Positions 24,700-34,316 of a stretch of DNA of 64,000 nucleotides are shown piece after piece. A program made the position numbers and the translations under genes. Source of the DNA: Clostridium sp. cel8 (lineage in GTDB: Bacteria > Bacillota > Clostridia > Clostridiales > Clostridiaceae); the NCBI RefSeq assembly GCF_014050525.1, contig NZ_JACGAG010000009.1, positions 1 to 64,000 of the forward strand, in the 5' to 3' direction. Each line of letters begins with the position of its first letter. The first letter of the stretch is position 1. The notes below the pieces were generated by a model. The model was not told where the DNA came from. It did not search any database and saw only the letters and a list, made by a program, of their open reading frames with translations.

Positions 24700-26340
24700 C
24701 TATAAATAATTATTATATACTGGTTCCCAGATTTCTTTTTCTACTGCTTTTTTAGCATCAGTTATGTATGCACGATTTACACCTTCTTTAATTGCCTGTT
24801 CTACAACAGCAGTTGCTACAAGTTTTGATGCTTGTTTAAGATTTTCAACTGGTGGCAAAATAGGAGCACCTGGTTTAGAAAGGTCTTGAAGGGAAGCAAT
24901 TCCATGGGCAGCGGCAGATAACATTCCATCTGTAACTACTCTTGACTTTGCAACTATTATTCCAAGTCCAAGTCCAGGATAAAGTAAGGCATTATTTGCC
25001 TGGCCTATTGTATATGTTACTCCTTTGTATTCTACAGGATCTGATGGGCTTCCCGTTACTACAAGAGCTCTTCCATCACTCCATTCTATTATATCTTTTG
25101 CAGTTGCCTCACATAGCTTAGTAGGATTTGAAATAGGCATAATTGCAGGTCTTTCATTTATTTTAGCCATATTTTCAATAACATCTTTTGTAAAGGCACC
25201 GTGACAACCTGAAGTTCCTATAAGTATAGTAGGTTTTACCTCATTAACTATTTCTGCTAGATTAGTTAATCTCTTTTTAAATTCACTTTTTGACCTAGCA
25301 TATTTTTTTTGACCTTCTGTTAAATCACACATATCTTCTGTTAATAGACCTTGACGATCTACAAGATAAAATTGTGATAGCGCTTCTTTTTCAGACAATC
25401 CATTTCTAATTTTTTCTAATAAGATTTGATCGGATACACCTACACCTGCAGTTCCGGCACCAAATACTAATATTTTGTGATCTTTTACTGGTATATTTGT
25501 AACTTTGGATATAGCATTTACAGCAGATACCATCATAACTCCTGTACCTTGAATATCATCATTGAATGTGCATATATTAGGTCTATATTTTTCAAGAATT
25601 TTTCTAGCATTACCACGACCAAAGTCTTCCCAGTGAATAAGTACTTCAGGAAAAAGATTAAGACATACTTTTACAAACTTATCTATAAAGTCATCGTATT
25701 GTTTTCCTGTTACTCTTCTATGTTTATTTCCAACATACAAAGGATCATTCAAAAGTTTTTCGTTATTTGTTCCAGCATCTATTACTACAGGAAGTACATT
25801 TTTAGGATTTACTCCAGCAGCTACAGTATATACTGCAAGTTTACCTATTGATATATCTACACCATGTACCCCCCAATCACCTATTCCAAGAACTCCTTCA
25901 CCATCTGTTACTACTATTAACTTGATTTCATCTAAGTCGTGAACACCACATTTTATACTATTTTCTATTTCATCTGGTCTATCTATTGATAGAAAGACCG
26001 CACCTTTAGAAGTATCGTAATTTTTGGAGTAATTGATCACTGCATCACCTATTGTTGGAGTATATATAATTGGCAGAAACTCTGTTATATGTTTTGATAC
26101 AACATAGTAGAAAAGAGTACGATTTACATCATATATATTCATAAGATATAAATGCTTTTCTAAAGGATCTTTAATAGATTTAGATTTGGCATAGACTATG
26201 TTTTCTTGTTCGTCAATTGACATTACTGAATTAGGTAAGAGTCCTAAAAGATCATATTTTATTCTTTCTTCTAGTGAAAAAGCAGTACCTTTGTTTAAAA
26301 ATGGATTTCTTAATAATGCTTGTCCTTTTAGATTTATCAT
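24700..26340 (-). CDS. NAD(P)-dependent malic enzyme (malate oxidoreductase, decarboxylating)
   Basis: This enzyme converts malate to pyruvate and CO2. The 546 residues are those of the long, eukaryote/E. coli MaeA-like type, not the short bacterial form. The family features are YTPTIGDAVINYSKNY, the metal and malate site VVTDGEGVLGIGDWG, ICTFNDDIQGTG, and the Rossmann GAGTAGVGVSDQI. The ATG of MINLKGQ is preceded by AAGGAAG; an upstream GTG would add three residues. It is a single gene on the minus strand inserted between metG and tatD. Cofactor choice is not settled by sequence alone. Confidence 0.93.
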   Translation of the reverse strand: MINLKGQALLRNPFLNKGTAFSLEERIKYDLLGLLPNSVMSIDEQENIVYAKSKSIKDPLEKHLYLMNIYDVNRTLFYYVVSKHITEFLPIIYTPTIGDAVINYSKNYDTSKGAVFLSIDRPDEIENSIKCGVHDLDEIKLIVVTDGEGVLGIGDWGVHGVDISIGKLAVYTVAAGVNPKNVLPVVIDAGTNNEKLLNDPLYVGNKHRRVTGKQYDDFIDKFVKVCLNLFPEVLIHWEDFGRGNARKILEKYRPNICTFNDDIQGTGVMMVSAVNAISKVTNIPVKDHKILVFGAGTAGVGVSDQILLEKIRNGLSEKEALSQFYLVDRQGLLTEDMCDLTEGQKKYARSKSEFKKRLTNLAEIVNEVKPTILIGTSGCHGAFTKDVIENMAKINERPAIMPISNPTKLCEATAKDIIEWSDGRALVVTGSPSDPVEYKGVTYTIGQANNALLYPGLGLGIIVAKSRVVTDGMLSAAAHGIASLQDLSKPGAPILPPVENLKQASKLVATAVVEQAIKEGVNRAYITDAKKAVEKEIWEPVYNNYL

Positions 26341-26574
26341 TAAAAACACTTCCTTAATTAATTTTAATGTTTAGACTTTGCAATAAATTTTAAAGTTTTT
26401 ATTATTATCACCTTTAAAGCTATTAGCTGTCAACTGTTTTATAGTTAGTATGATTTATAAGGTTAATTAATTGAATTCCAGTTGAATCTAATTACAATGA
26501 ATTCTATAATTACATGTATAAATAAATTGATTTAGTAAGTTATATAAATATTTATTATAAGGAGAGAATTTAAT

Positions 26575-27351
26575 ATGAAATTTGATATATTTGATGTACA
26601 TGCTCATTACGATGATGAAAAGTTCGATGAAGATAGAGATCAGGTTATAGAAGAGCTTAAGCAAAATGGAGTTATAGGAGTACTTAACTGTGGATCATCT
26701 ATGGAAGGCACAAGGGATTCAGTAAAACTGGCCAATAAATATGACATGTTTTATGCAGCAGTAGGGGTTCACCCAGAGTTTGCAGATAAGTTTTCAGAAT
26801 CTGTTTTAGATGAGTTAATACAATTAGCTAAAAATCCTAAAGTAAAGGCAATTGGGGAAATTGGACTTGATTATTACTACCCAGAAAATCCACCTAGAGA
26901 TATGCAAAAAAAAGTGTTTATAAGACAGATGGAACTTGCAGAAAAACTAAATCTTCCCGTAATTATTCATGATAGAGAAGCGCATGGTGATACTTTGGAT
27001 ATAATAAAAAAATTTAAAAATGTAAAAGGGGAAATTCATTGCTTTTCTGGTAGTGTTGAGTTTGCAAGAGAATGCATTAAGCTTGGATATTACATAGGTT
27101 TTACAGGTGTTGTTACTTTTAAAAATGCAAAGAAAGTAGTTGAGGTAGCAAAACAAGTTCCGATAGATAGAATTGTTGTGGAAACAGATTGTCCATATAT
27201 GACACCAACGCCATTTAGGGGAAAGAGAAATAGATCTGAGTATATAGAATTTATTATAGATAAAATAGCTGAAATAAGGAATATAGATGCTAATGAATTA
27301 AATGCTAAAATAAATTCAAATATCAGAAGTTTGCTTAATTTAGGAAAATAG
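26575..27351 (+). CDS. tatD: TatD-family metal-dependent DNase
   Basis: TatD enzymes are TIM-barrel nucleases with 3'-5' exonuclease activity. The 258 residues have the metal-binding VHAHYDDEKF, VGVHPEF, AIGEIGLDYYY, VIIHDREAHGDT, HCFSGS and the final ETDCPYMTP, all expected for the family. The usual D-THAH start reads VHAH here. A GGAGAG ribosome site precedes the ATG. It corresponds to yabD between metS and yabE of B. subtilis. A weak hairpin follows the stop. Confidence 0.92.
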   Translation: MKFDIFDVHAHYDDEKFDEDRDQVIEELKQNGVIGVLNCGSSMEGTRDSVKLANKYDMFYAAVGVHPEFADKFSESVLDELIQLAKNPKVKAIGEIGLDYYYPENPPRDMQKKVFIRQMELAEKLNLPVIIHDREAHGDTLDIIKKFKNVKGEIHCFSGSVEFARECIKLGYYIGFTGVVTFKNAKKVVEVAKQVPIDRIVVETDCPYMTPTPFRGKRNRSEYIEFIIDKIAEIRNIDANELNAKINSNIRSLLNLGK

Positions 27352-27601
27352 TATAAAATAACCATAGAAATTAATATTATTTTTATGGTTTTATCAGTAA
27401 TTAAATATAATTTTTTGGCATAGTCTTATATATATATCAAATAGATTATACTATAATTTTGGTAATTGATTTAATTTTTATATTCCATCTATTAAATACC
27501 TCAATGTAGTTACTCCTAAAAGTAACATCGCACTCATAAATAAGTAATTATTTTATTGGTTATGCATAGTGTGCATTTGTAATTTAAGTTGGAGTGGTGA
27601 T
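27352..27601. other. Intergenic region between tatD and the YabE-like gene
   Basis: A weak hairpin follows tatD at 27358-27389 (AACCATA with a G-containing extension, then TATGGTT and a short T stretch), and may act as a terminator. A second small hairpin, GTTACT-CCTAAA-AGTAAC, is at about 27509-27526. No known riboswitch was recognised. Confidence 0.4.
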
Positions 27602-27630
27602 TTGACATAAATAAACTCTATGTTTATAAT
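27602..27630 (+). promoter_or_regulatory. Consensus sigma-A promoter of the YabE-like gene
   Basis: A perfect TTGACA, a 17-base spacer and a perfect TATAAT. It lies about 37 bases before the ATG, so the leader is short. This is the strongest promoter match in the window. Confidence 0.85.
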
Positions 27631-27666
27631 GTTGTTTGTCGCTCTTGCCCGGAGGAGGTATTTTTT

Positions 27667-28704
27667 ATGATGGGAAAGTTAAAGACATTTGTAAACAAAT
27701 ATTTTTCCAATGGTCCTAAGGCTGTACCAGTTGTTGCAACAGTATTAATGATAGTTTTAGTTGCATTGTTTTTTAGCATGAGAAAAACAATAACTGTGTC
27801 GGTAGATGGTAGTAATAGAAATATAACTACGTTTAGAAGTACTTATGCACAAGCATTGAAAGATAATAAAATTAAAGTAGGGCCAGAGGATAAGGTAAAA
27901 CCTAGTCTGAATAGTAGGATTAATAATGGTAGCATTATATCCATTAAAAGAGCAGTAAAAGTTCAAGTCCAAATTGATGGAAAAAAGTTAGTTTTAAATT
28001 CAGCAGAAGATAATATAATTGATATGTTAAAATCAGAAAATATTAAATTAAATAAATCGGATATAATATCTCCAAAAGGAGATTCTAAATTAAAAGATGG
28101 TATGAAAGTTGTTGTGACTAGGGTACAAAGTAAATATGTGAAACAGACTACACCTATAAAGTATGAAACAGTTATTAGAAATGATAAAGATATGCAGAAA
28201 GGTAATAGTAAAGTTCTGCAGGAGGGACAAAATGGAGAGAAAGAAACTGTAACCCAAATTATATACCAGAATGGAAAAGAAATCTCTAGAAAGATAGTAA
28301 AAGAAATAGTAAAAAAACAACCAGTACAAAAAGTTGTTGCTATAGGAGCAATGTCAGATAGTCTTTCAAGAGGAGGTAATGTTTCTTATACCAAAGTTAT
28401 TAAAATGAAAGCTACTGCGTATACTGCAGATTATATTAGTACAGGAAAGTCACCTGGAGATAAGGGCTTTGGTATAACGGCTACGGGAACTGTAGCTAGA
28501 AGAAACAATTACTCTAGTTCTGTAGCAGTTGACCCTAGAGTAATACCACTAGGTACAAAACTTTATGTAGAAGGCTATGGATATGCCATAGCAGAAGATA
28601 CTGGCGGTGCAATTAAGGGAAATAGAATAGATCTCTTTTTTAATTCTAGCTCTCAGGCAAATGAGTGGGGAGTAAAATGGGTTAATGTGTATGTCGCCGA
28701 GTAG
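27667..28704 (+). CDS. YabE-like cell-wall protein: DUF348 repeats, G5 domain and 3D domain
   Basis: The predicted product is a resuscitation-factor-like cell-wall enzyme. The 345 residues have a membrane helix (about 18-37), two DUF348 repeats (about 45-95 and 100-150), a G5 domain (about 155-210) and a C-terminal 3D domain (about 250-345). The 3D domain, named for three aspartates, is seen in VAVDPRVIPLGT, AIAEDTGGAI and NRIDLFF; it resembles the catalytic barrel of lytic transglycosylase MltA. GGAGGAGG lies 8 bases before the ATG. It follows tatD and precedes rnmV and rsmA, as yabE does in Bacillus. Confidence 0.9.
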   Translation: MMGKLKTFVNKYFSNGPKAVPVVATVLMIVLVALFFSMRKTITVSVDGSNRNITTFRSTYAQALKDNKIKVGPEDKVKPSLNSRINNGSIISIKRAVKVQVQIDGKKLVLNSAEDNIIDMLKSENIKLNKSDIISPKGDSKLKDGMKVVVTRVQSKYVKQTTPIKYETVIRNDKDMQKGNSKVLQEGQNGEKETVTQIIYQNGKEISRKIVKEIVKKQPVQKVVAIGAMSDSLSRGGNVSYTKVIKMKATAYTADYISTGKSPGDKGFGITATGTVARRNNYSSSVAVDPRVIPLGTKLYVEGYGYAIAEDTGGAIKGNRIDLFFNSSSQANEWGVKWVNVYVAE

Positions 28705-28727
28705 GGGCTAAAGGCCTCTATTTTTTT
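28702..28727 (+). terminator. Likely terminator after the YabE-like gene
   Basis: TAGGGGCT pairs with AGGCCTCTA with wobble pairs and is followed by seven T. The stem overlaps the stop codon, so rnmV-rsmA may depend partly on readthrough. Confidence 0.6.
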
Positions 28728-28762
28728 CATTTAATTTTATTTTGGGGAGGATTTCATTTTAT

Positions 28763-29302
28763 ATGATTAAGGAAATTATAGTAGTTGAAGGAAGAGATGA
28801 TATAACTGCAGTAAAAAAGGCTGTTGATGCAGAATTAATAGCAGTAGGCGGTTTTGGAATAAATAAAGAGGTAATTGATAAAATAAAAGAAGCACAGAAA
28901 AGACAAGGAGTAATAGTATTGACAGATCCTGATTTTGCAGGAGAAAAAATAAGAAGAATTATCTCAAAGAGAGTAAAAAATATAAAACATGCTTATATAT
29001 CTCAAAAGGATGGTTTAAAAAATGGAGATATTGGTGTAGAAAATGCTTCTCCTGAAGTCATAAGACAGGCGCTTAAAAATGCTAAATGTGAGGAAAAGGA
29101 TAATAGATCTGAATTTACTATTGACGATATGATTTTTTTTGGACTTACAGGAGATAAAAAATCTAAAGAGAGAAGAGATAAACTCGGTAAAGAACTTGGA
29201 ATAGGCTATGCAAATGCTGGTCAGTTCCTGAAACGACTTAACAATTATGGAATTACTAAAGAAGAATTTAGAAATGCTATAGATAGAATAAATATAGATT
29301 GA
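28763..29302 (+). CDS. rnmV: Ribonuclease M5 (5S rRNA maturation)
   Basis: RNase M5 cleaves the 5S rRNA precursor. The 179-residue Toprim-domain protein has [14 protein letters not shown] at the N terminus and the catalytic [13 protein letters not shown] motif. I use ATG 28763, with GGGGAGG upstream; the in-frame TTG at 28742 is part of the ribosome site. It is directly followed by rsmA after 13 bases, as in Bacillus. It is noteworthy that a 5S rRNA gene lies in the same window. Confidence 0.93.
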   Translation: MIKEIIVVEGRDDITAVKKAVDAELIAVGGFGINKEVIDKIKEAQKRQGVIVLTDPDFAGEKIRRIISKRVKNIKHAYISQKDGLKNGDIGVENASPEVIRQALKNAKCEEKDNRSEFTIDDMIFFGLTGDKKSKERRDKLGKELGIGYANAGQFLKRLNNYGITKEEFRNAIDRINID

Positions 29303-29315
29303 TAAGGAGAAGATT

Positions 29316-30155
29316 ATGGAAAAAATTTCTACTAAAGATATTGTGAATAGATATGGATTTAGATTTTCAAAGAGTTTAGGTCAAAACTTTTTAATAGACG
29401 ATTCAGTGCTAAATGACATATTAGATACATCACAAGTTTCAAAAGATGATTTAGTTATAGAAATAGGTCCTGGAGTTGGGACACTTACAAGAGAATTGCT
29501 AAAGAGGGCAAATGAGGTGTGTGCTATAGAGTTAGACTCTAAATTGATTACTATTTTAAACCAGGAACTTAGAGAATTTTCAAATTTTAAGCTTATACAT
29601 AAAGATGTATTAAAAGTTAATTTTCATGAATTAACTGAAGGCTATAACAATATAAAAATTGTAGCTAATTTGCCATATTACATTACAACACCTATAATAT
29701 CAAAGCTTTTAAATGAAAATATAAAATTTGATTCACTTACATTAATGATTCAAAAAGAAGTAGGAGAAAGAATGGCATCTCAGCCTAACTGCAAACAATA
29801 TGGTGCTATATCTGTTTTGGCACAATATTATTGTGATGTTAATGTTGTAAGAAGGGTAAGTCCATCTTCTTTTATTCCAAATCCAAGAGTCGATTCTGTT
29901 GTAATAAAATTAGATAAACTTAAAGAGCCAAGAGTAACAGTAAAAGATAGAGATTTGTTTTTTAAAATAGTGAGATTTTCTTTTAATATGAGGAGAAAAA
30001 CACTTTGGAATGCATTAAAACCATTAAATGTACCAAAATCGGGAATTAAACTTGCTTTTGAAAAAGCAAACATTGATCCTAAGAGAAGAGGAGAAACTCT
30101 ATCACTTGAGGAATTTGGGATATTATCTGATTGCATATATGAATTGTTACAATAA
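29316..30155 (+). CDS. rsmA: 16S rRNA (adenine1518/1519-N6)-dimethyltransferase
   Basis: KsgA/RsmA dimethylates two adjacent adenines at the 3' end of 16S rRNA and checks small-subunit assembly. The 279 residues have [11 protein letters not shown], the SAM-binding [23 protein letters not shown] and the C-terminal helical domain with [16 protein letters not shown] precedes the ATG. It forms an operon with rnmV. Confidence 0.96.
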   Translation: MEKISTKDIVNRYGFRFSKSLGQNFLIDDSVLNDILDTSQVSKDDLVIEIGPGVGTLTRELLKRANEVCAIELDSKLITILNQELREFSNFKLIHKDVLKVNFHELTEGYNNIKIVANLPYYITTPIISKLLNENIKFDSLTLMIQKEVGERMASQPNCKQYGAISVLAQYYCDVNVVRRVSPSSFIPNPRVDSVVIKLDKLKEPRVTVKDRDLFFKIVRFSFNMRRKTLWNALKPLNVPKSGIKLAFEKANIDPKRRGETLSLEEFGILSDCIYELLQ

Positions 30156-30241
30156 ATTCTACTAAATAAAAAAGTATTTGTTCACTTTTTGGAAGTTACC
30201 TCATATATTATAATGAATAAAATATATGGAGGTATAGGAAA

Positions 30242-31534
30242 TTGGCACAAAAAAAGAGTTATAGTAGATACTTTATAATATTACAGGAAGACGAAAAGGG
30301 ATACTCTTTAGCTTCTGATAAAATAGCCTCAGGGTATGCAAAATTAGAAACAAAAAATGGTAAATGTAAAATATCTTATTATGTACAAAATTTGAAGAAA
30401 GATAAAACCCCTTACTATATGGTTCTTATATGTAATAAAAAGGACACTAAAAAAATAATTAATATTGGTGAAATGAACATAGATGATTATGGCAGAGCAG
30501 ATATAGGCTATGAGTATCCAATAGACAATATATGTAACAGTGGAATACCAATAGATAGGGTATCAGGAGCGGCTATTGTCAGAATTTTAGATAATAATAT
30601 AATATCGGTTATGAGTGGTTTTTCAAGTATGGAAATACCAAAGTGGAAGTCATTTGGTATTGTTAAAGATAAACATAGTGAAGATAATGAAGAAAAAGTT
30701 AAATCTAAAGAACCTGTTAAAGAGAATAAGAAAAAAGAAAGAAGTACTAAAGTTGAAGATAAAGTTGAAAGCAAGACTGAAAGTAAAAGCATATTTGACA
30801 AATATGAAGAGAAGATAGAATTAGAGAAAAGCAACAATGTAGATAGTGTAAAAGTTGATAAAGATACAAAACCTGAATTAGATGTAGAGCAATTTACAAA
30901 TAAAATCTCTGACCTTGTAAAAGAAGAACATAAAGAAAAATTGAATAAAATCAAAGATGAAAAAAGCAATGATGTTAAAAAGTGCAATGTTGAAAATGAA
31001 AACATAATATCAGATGAAAAAGTTAAAGATTCGGGAAATGAGGAAATTTATATAGACGACTCATCTACTAGAGATCTAAAAGAAGATATAAGTGATTATG
31101 TTAATGAGTCGAAGAATAGCTTTTTTAAATCTCTTGTTGATGAATTCGAAGAAGTACCAGCTGTAAGTAATGAATTAAAGAGGTGCAAGTGGTATAAGGT
31201 TCCTGTGACATATGTAGAAAGTATGAATAGAATTAAAGATTATAATAAATACACATTTATATGCTATCCTATGTTATCTTACTATGATTATATAAAGAAT
31301 CATTCTCATTTTTTAATGGGTTATAAGTATGATAAAAGTGGAAATGTAAAATATATGATATATGGAATACCAGGTACAAAAAGTAAATCAGAGCAACCTT
31401 ATGAAGGAAGAACTGGATTTGTGACATGGGTATCAAATGGAAGAAAAGACAAACTAGGATATTGGCTTATGTTCTATGATTTTAGAACGGGTACTGTAGA
31501 TATACCAGTAGAAAATAATAATGTGAATGTATGA
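30242..31534 (+). CDS. Conserved clostridial-type hypothetical protein with acidic central region
   Basis: I do not recognise a named domain in this 430-residue protein. The N-terminal part (about 1-140) looks like a compact beta-rich domain (SRYFIILQEDEKGYSLASDK). Residues 145-300 are a low-complexity K/E/D/S stretch and the C-terminal 120 residues (from RCKWYKVPVTYVES) form a second globular domain rich in aromatics (FLMGYKYD, GYWLMFYDF). The start is TTG after GGAGGTATAGG. It follows rsmA by 86 bases and its last bases overlap the next gene (ATGA), so the two are coupled. In Bacillus the rsmA-adjacent gene is yabG, a sporulation protease; there is no such similarity here. Confidence 0.7.
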   Translation: MAQKKSYSRYFIILQEDEKGYSLASDKIASGYAKLETKNGKCKISYYVQNLKKDKTPYYMVLICNKKDTKKIINIGEMNIDDYGRADIGYEYPIDNICNSGIPIDRVSGAAIVRILDNNIISVMSGFSSMEIPKWKSFGIVKDKHSEDNEEKVKSKEPVKENKKKERSTKVEDKVESKTESKSIFDKYEEKIELEKSNNVDSVKVDKDTKPELDVEQFTNKISDLVKEEHKEKLNKIKDEKSNDVKKCNVENENIISDEKVKDSGNEEIYIDDSSTRDLKEDISDYVNESKNSFFKSLVDEFEEVPAVSNELKRCKWYKVPVTYVESMNRIKDYNKYTFICYPMLSYYDYIKNHSHFLMGYKYDKSGNVKYMIYGIPGTKSKSEQPYEGRTGFVTWVSNGRKDKLGYWLMFYDFRTGTVDIPVENNNVNV

Positions 31535-32115
31535 GTGTAGTTATAATAAATAAGAGGAAGCTAGGTATTGTATTAACTTTAGCAGGGATTATTATTTTGC
31601 TCTTTGGAATTGGAATAAATTTAAAAAGTAGATTTAATTTTACAATGTTTACACACAATAGTTTAAATGATTTCTGTGAGTATACAGAACTAAATGGAAG
31701 TGTAAGATATAAGATACCATGTACATGGAAGGTTACGAAACAGAATATATCTGGAGATGAAGTATTGTCCCATACTGATTTTAGAAGTAAGGATCAAAAA
31801 ATAAATGGATTTTTTCAAGTTTGGAAATTTAATGGTGATATAGAAAATTTTTTAAAAGAAAGTAAGGCTATATCAAGTAAACAAAATCTATACAAAAAAT
31901 ACTCTTTACAAATTTTAAATTTAGGTGGGAAAAAGGTATATTTTATTGAATATAATATTACAAAAGAAGTTGGAGATAGTTATATAGGTCAAGAATATTT
32001 TATACAAAATGGAAATAAGTTTTATAGGTTCTCATTTTTTATGAAGGAAGATGATTTTAAAGAAAATTTTTCTTCTATGTTTAGAAATATAGTTGAAACA
32101 TTAAAATATAATTAA
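31531..32115 (+). CDS. Membrane-anchored protein of unknown function, PsbP-like C-terminal part
   Basis: This 194-residue protein starts with a short basic segment, a membrane helix (about 8-27) and a domain on the outer side of the membrane. The segment VRYKIPCTWKVTKQ, followed by beta strands ending IVETLKY, resembles small PsbP-like lipid- or membrane-associated domains of Firmicutes, which is a weak recognition. It overlaps the upstream hypothetical gene by four bases. A clear terminator follows. Confidence 0.65.
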   Translation: MSVVIINKRKLGIVLTLAGIIILLFGIGINLKSRFNFTMFTHNSLNDFCEYTELNGSVRYKIPCTWKVTKQNISGDEVLSHTDFRSKDQKINGFFQVWKFNGDIENFLKESKAISSKQNLYKKYSLQILNLGGKKVYFIEYNITKEVGDSYIGQEYFIQNGNKFYRFSFFMKEDDFKENFSSMFRNIVETLKYN

Positions 32116-32119
32116 TATT

Positions 32120-32159
32120 AAATTCCCTTCAAATCTATTATTTAAAGGGAATTTTTTTA
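32120..32159 (+). terminator. Intrinsic terminator
   Basis: AAATTCCCTT and AAGGGAATTT form a 10-bp stem with a 14-base loop, followed by a T run. It ends the two-gene hypothetical unit. Confidence 0.8.
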
Positions 32160-32241
32160 TTTTTTAATATGTTATAATAATTTATATAAACCTTGATATG
32201 ATATAAAGAGAAAAAATATTTATGAAAGGAAGCATGGGAAA

Positions 32242-33093
32242 ATGAGTAATTGTGATAGCTGCCCAAGTAATTCAAATTGTGGTGTACAAAATAAAGATAA
32301 GTGCGGAAAATCAATTCCTAAATATGGTAAAATAAAACATATAGTAGGAGTTATGAGTGGAAAAGGAGGAGTAGGTAAGTCAACAGTAACTGGTGCATTA
32401 GCAATAAAGTTAATACATAAAGGTTATAAGGTTGGAGTATTAGACGGAGATATAACAGGTCCATCTATGCCAAGGTTTTTTGGAATAAATGAACAAAGAG
32501 CCACTATGACACCTGTAAATGGAACTGAAGAGGTTAAGTTTTCACCTGTAAGTACTTCTACAGGAATTAAAGTTATGTCTTTAAATCTTTTAACTGAAAA
32601 AGAAGATCAGCCAGTTATATGGAGAGGTCCGATAATTACAGGAGTATTGAAACAGATGTATTCAGATACTCAGTGGGGAGAACTTGACTATCTTCTTATA
32701 GATATGCCTCCAGGAACAGGAGATGTGGCTCTTACAATAATGCAGGATATACCGCTTCAGGGAGTTGTTATAGTATCTACACCTCAAGATATGGTATCTA
32801 TGATTGTTAAGAAAGTTGTTTTAATGGCTGAAAAAATGGATGTAGATATAATTGGGGTTGTGGAAAATATGTCCTATGTAAGATGTAAAAATTGTGATGA
32901 AAAAATAAAATTATTTAGCAAAAAATCAGCAAAGGAACAAGCTGCATATTTAGGACTTCCACTTCTTGATGAAATTCCAATGGATTTAGATCTTGTGGAT
33001 AATATGGAAGAAGGGAAAGTTGAGCAGTATATAGCTAATTCATCTGATTATGATGTTTTAGTTGATAATTTTATGGATAAATTAAAATTTTAA
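32242..33093 (+). CDS. Mrp/NBP35-family ATP-binding protein (iron-sulfur carrier)
   Basis: The family comprises P-loop ATPases of the MinD/Mrp type that carry and transfer iron-sulfur clusters. The 283 residues start with a cysteine-rich NBP35-like segment (C4, C7, C13 region, CDSC, then DKCGK), followed by the deviant Walker A SGKGGVGKSTV at about 41-51, the Walker B-like LLIDMPPGTGD, and CKNC near the C terminus. Both clusters of cysteines are intact. The AAGGAAG ribosome site precedes the ATG. A ferredoxin gene follows in the same direction, which fits an iron-sulfur role but does not prove a pair. Confidence 0.92.
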   Translation: MSNCDSCPSNSNCGVQNKDKCGKSIPKYGKIKHIVGVMSGKGGVGKSTVTGALAIKLIHKGYKVGVLDGDITGPSMPRFFGINEQRATMTPVNGTEEVKFSPVSTSTGIKVMSLNLLTEKEDQPVIWRGPIITGVLKQMYSDTQWGELDYLLIDMPPGTGDVALTIMQDIPLQGVVIVSTPQDMVSMIVKKVVLMAEKMDVDIIGVVENMSYVRCKNCDEKIKLFSKKSAKEQAAYLGLPLLDEIPMDLDLVDNMEEGKVEQYIANSSDYDVLVDNFMDKLKF

Positions 33094-33175
33094 ACTCTGC
33101 TTTAAATGTGAATATTAACAGTATTATTTGTAAATAATTATATTGTTGATTTTATTAAGAAAGCGGTGAATACTT

Positions 33176-33364
33176 ATGAAAGCAGAAGTAGATAAGGATA
33201 CTTGTATAGGATGTGGTTTATGTCCTACTGTATGTCCAGAAGTTTTTGAAATGCAGGATGATGGAAAAGCAGGAACTGTAGTAAGTGAAGTACCAGGTAC
33301 TGCGGAAGATTCAGCTGAAGAAGCAAGAGATCAATGTCCTGTAAGTGCAATATCGGTAGAATAA
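33176..33364 (+). CDS. Single-cluster [4Fe-4S] ferredoxin
   Basis: This 62-residue protein has CIGCGLCPTVCP near the N terminus and one further cysteine in DQCPVSAI, so one [4Fe-4S] cluster, as in Thermotoga/Desulfovibrio-type ferredoxins. It differs from the two-cluster ferredoxin at 7746. The acidic middle (EVPGTAEDSAEEARD) is typical. AAGCGGTG upstream is a weak ribosome site. A very strong terminator follows. Confidence 0.93.
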   Translation: MKAEVDKDTCIGCGLCPTVCPEVFEMQDDGKAGTVVSEVPGTAEDSAEEARDQCPVSAISVE

Positions 33365-33420
33365 TCGTAGCTTTAATGTGGTTTTATTAAATTAAAAGTA
33401 AATATGTAATTTTAAATGGT

Positions 33421-33470
33421 TGTACTAAAAGCTGTGTTCATAGTGGCACAGCTTTTAGTACACATTTTTT
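33421..33470. terminator. Strong intrinsic terminator after ferredoxin
   Basis: A perfect 16-bp stem, TGTACTAAAAGCTGTG / CACAGCTTTTAGTACA, with a 10-base loop and a T run. It lies between the converging ferredoxin and thiW genes; the T run favours the ferredoxin direction. Confidence 0.92.
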
Positions 33471-34110
33471 ATTTTCCAGTGTTATGAATTACATTCCTTT
33501 TCAAAATGGATTCAAGTTGACTTATAGGAAGTACTGCTATTATAACTGCACATATTGCACCTTCCACTATTAAGAAACTTCCATTTAATGATAGGGAGTA
33601 AATTATAGGCGACATGCCATTAGGTGCAAAACTTCCAAAGAACAATACGCCAGATATGAAATGGCATATAAACCGTCCAAATACCGCGACTCCAGTGCCA
33701 AGTAATTTGTGATTTCTAAAGTAACCAGCAAGTCCAAGAGCCATGAAAGGCAGAGGATAATCAAATAGAACTTGTATAGGCTGAAGTATGTAAGGATCTA
33801 ATATCAAGCTTATTATTCCATATAAAAAGCCAGTTAAAAAACCCACTTCAGGTCCATATAGAAATGACATAAGTAGTAAGGGAACCATACTTCCAAGAGT
33901 TACACTTCCACCTTGAGGAAAGTGATATATTCTAAAAATCTTAAGTATAGTTGCTAGAGCTAAGGCAATACCTATTTGAGTTATGAGTTGTGTTGTAAAG
34001 TGTATCTTTTTTACTTTAGCGATAAACAGTATAATTAGTACTAGAGCTATAAGCGCAAATACAGCATTTGGATGAGAACTTATCTCTTTAAGATTTTTTA
34101 ATAGAAACAT
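33469..34110 (-). CDS. thiW: ThiW family thiamine-precursor transporter (membrane component)
   Basis: ThiW proteins are membrane S-components thought to take up the thiazole moiety of thiamine. The 213 residues have five or six membrane helices; the conserved loops are FPQGGSVTLGSMVPLLL and YGPEVGFLTGFLYG. The TPP riboswitch directly upstream on the same strand supports the role. The ribosome site AAGGAGGTC precedes the ATG. No ECF ATPase or energising module lies nearby, so it would share one encoded elsewhere. Confidence 0.88.
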   Translation of the reverse strand: MFLLKNLKEISSHPNAVFALIALVLIILFIAKVKKIHFTTQLITQIGIALALATILKIFRIYHFPQGGSVTLGSMVPLLLMSFLYGPEVGFLTGFLYGIISLILDPYILQPIQVLFDYPLPFMALGLAGYFRNHKLLGTGVAVFGRFICHFISGVLFFGSFAPNGMSPIIYSLSLNGSFLIVEGAICAVIIAVLPISQLESILKRNVIHNTGK

Positions 34111-34199
34111 AAAAAAAGACCTCCTTTATTTTGCCTTGAGGTACTAAAAAAAGGAAATCCAACTTTTATTAAGCATAAAAGAAGATCATATGAAATGAT

Positions 34200-34288
34200 A
34201 TTAGCTTCCCTCCGCTGGCATTATCCAGATCAGGTAAAGGGTTAATAAAGTTATTTCTCAGCTTTAAAAAGCACCCCTAGCATTTATT
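34200..34288 (-). promoter_or_regulatory. TPP riboswitch controlling thiW
   Basis: On the minus strand the fold has the conserved GGGGTGC, the CTGAGAAA of the sensing arm, ACCCTTTACCTGATCTGGAT and the closing GGGAAGC. Binding of thiamine pyrophosphate should turn thiW off. Between it and the thiW ATG, ACCTC at about 34136 can pair with the GGAGGT of the thiW ribosome site, leaving a T run after it; this suggests the expression platform hides the ribosome site or terminates. Confidence 0.93.
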
Positions 34289-34316
34289 AACATTATAATA
34301 TATAAATCATATTAAT

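Noticed and set aside
30508-31005. 165-codon minus-strand frame opposite the unknown gene at 30242
   Set aside because: It is the reverse reading of a K/E/S-rich stretch, which yields an artificial S/L/F-rich frame. It has no ribosome site and no family resemblance.
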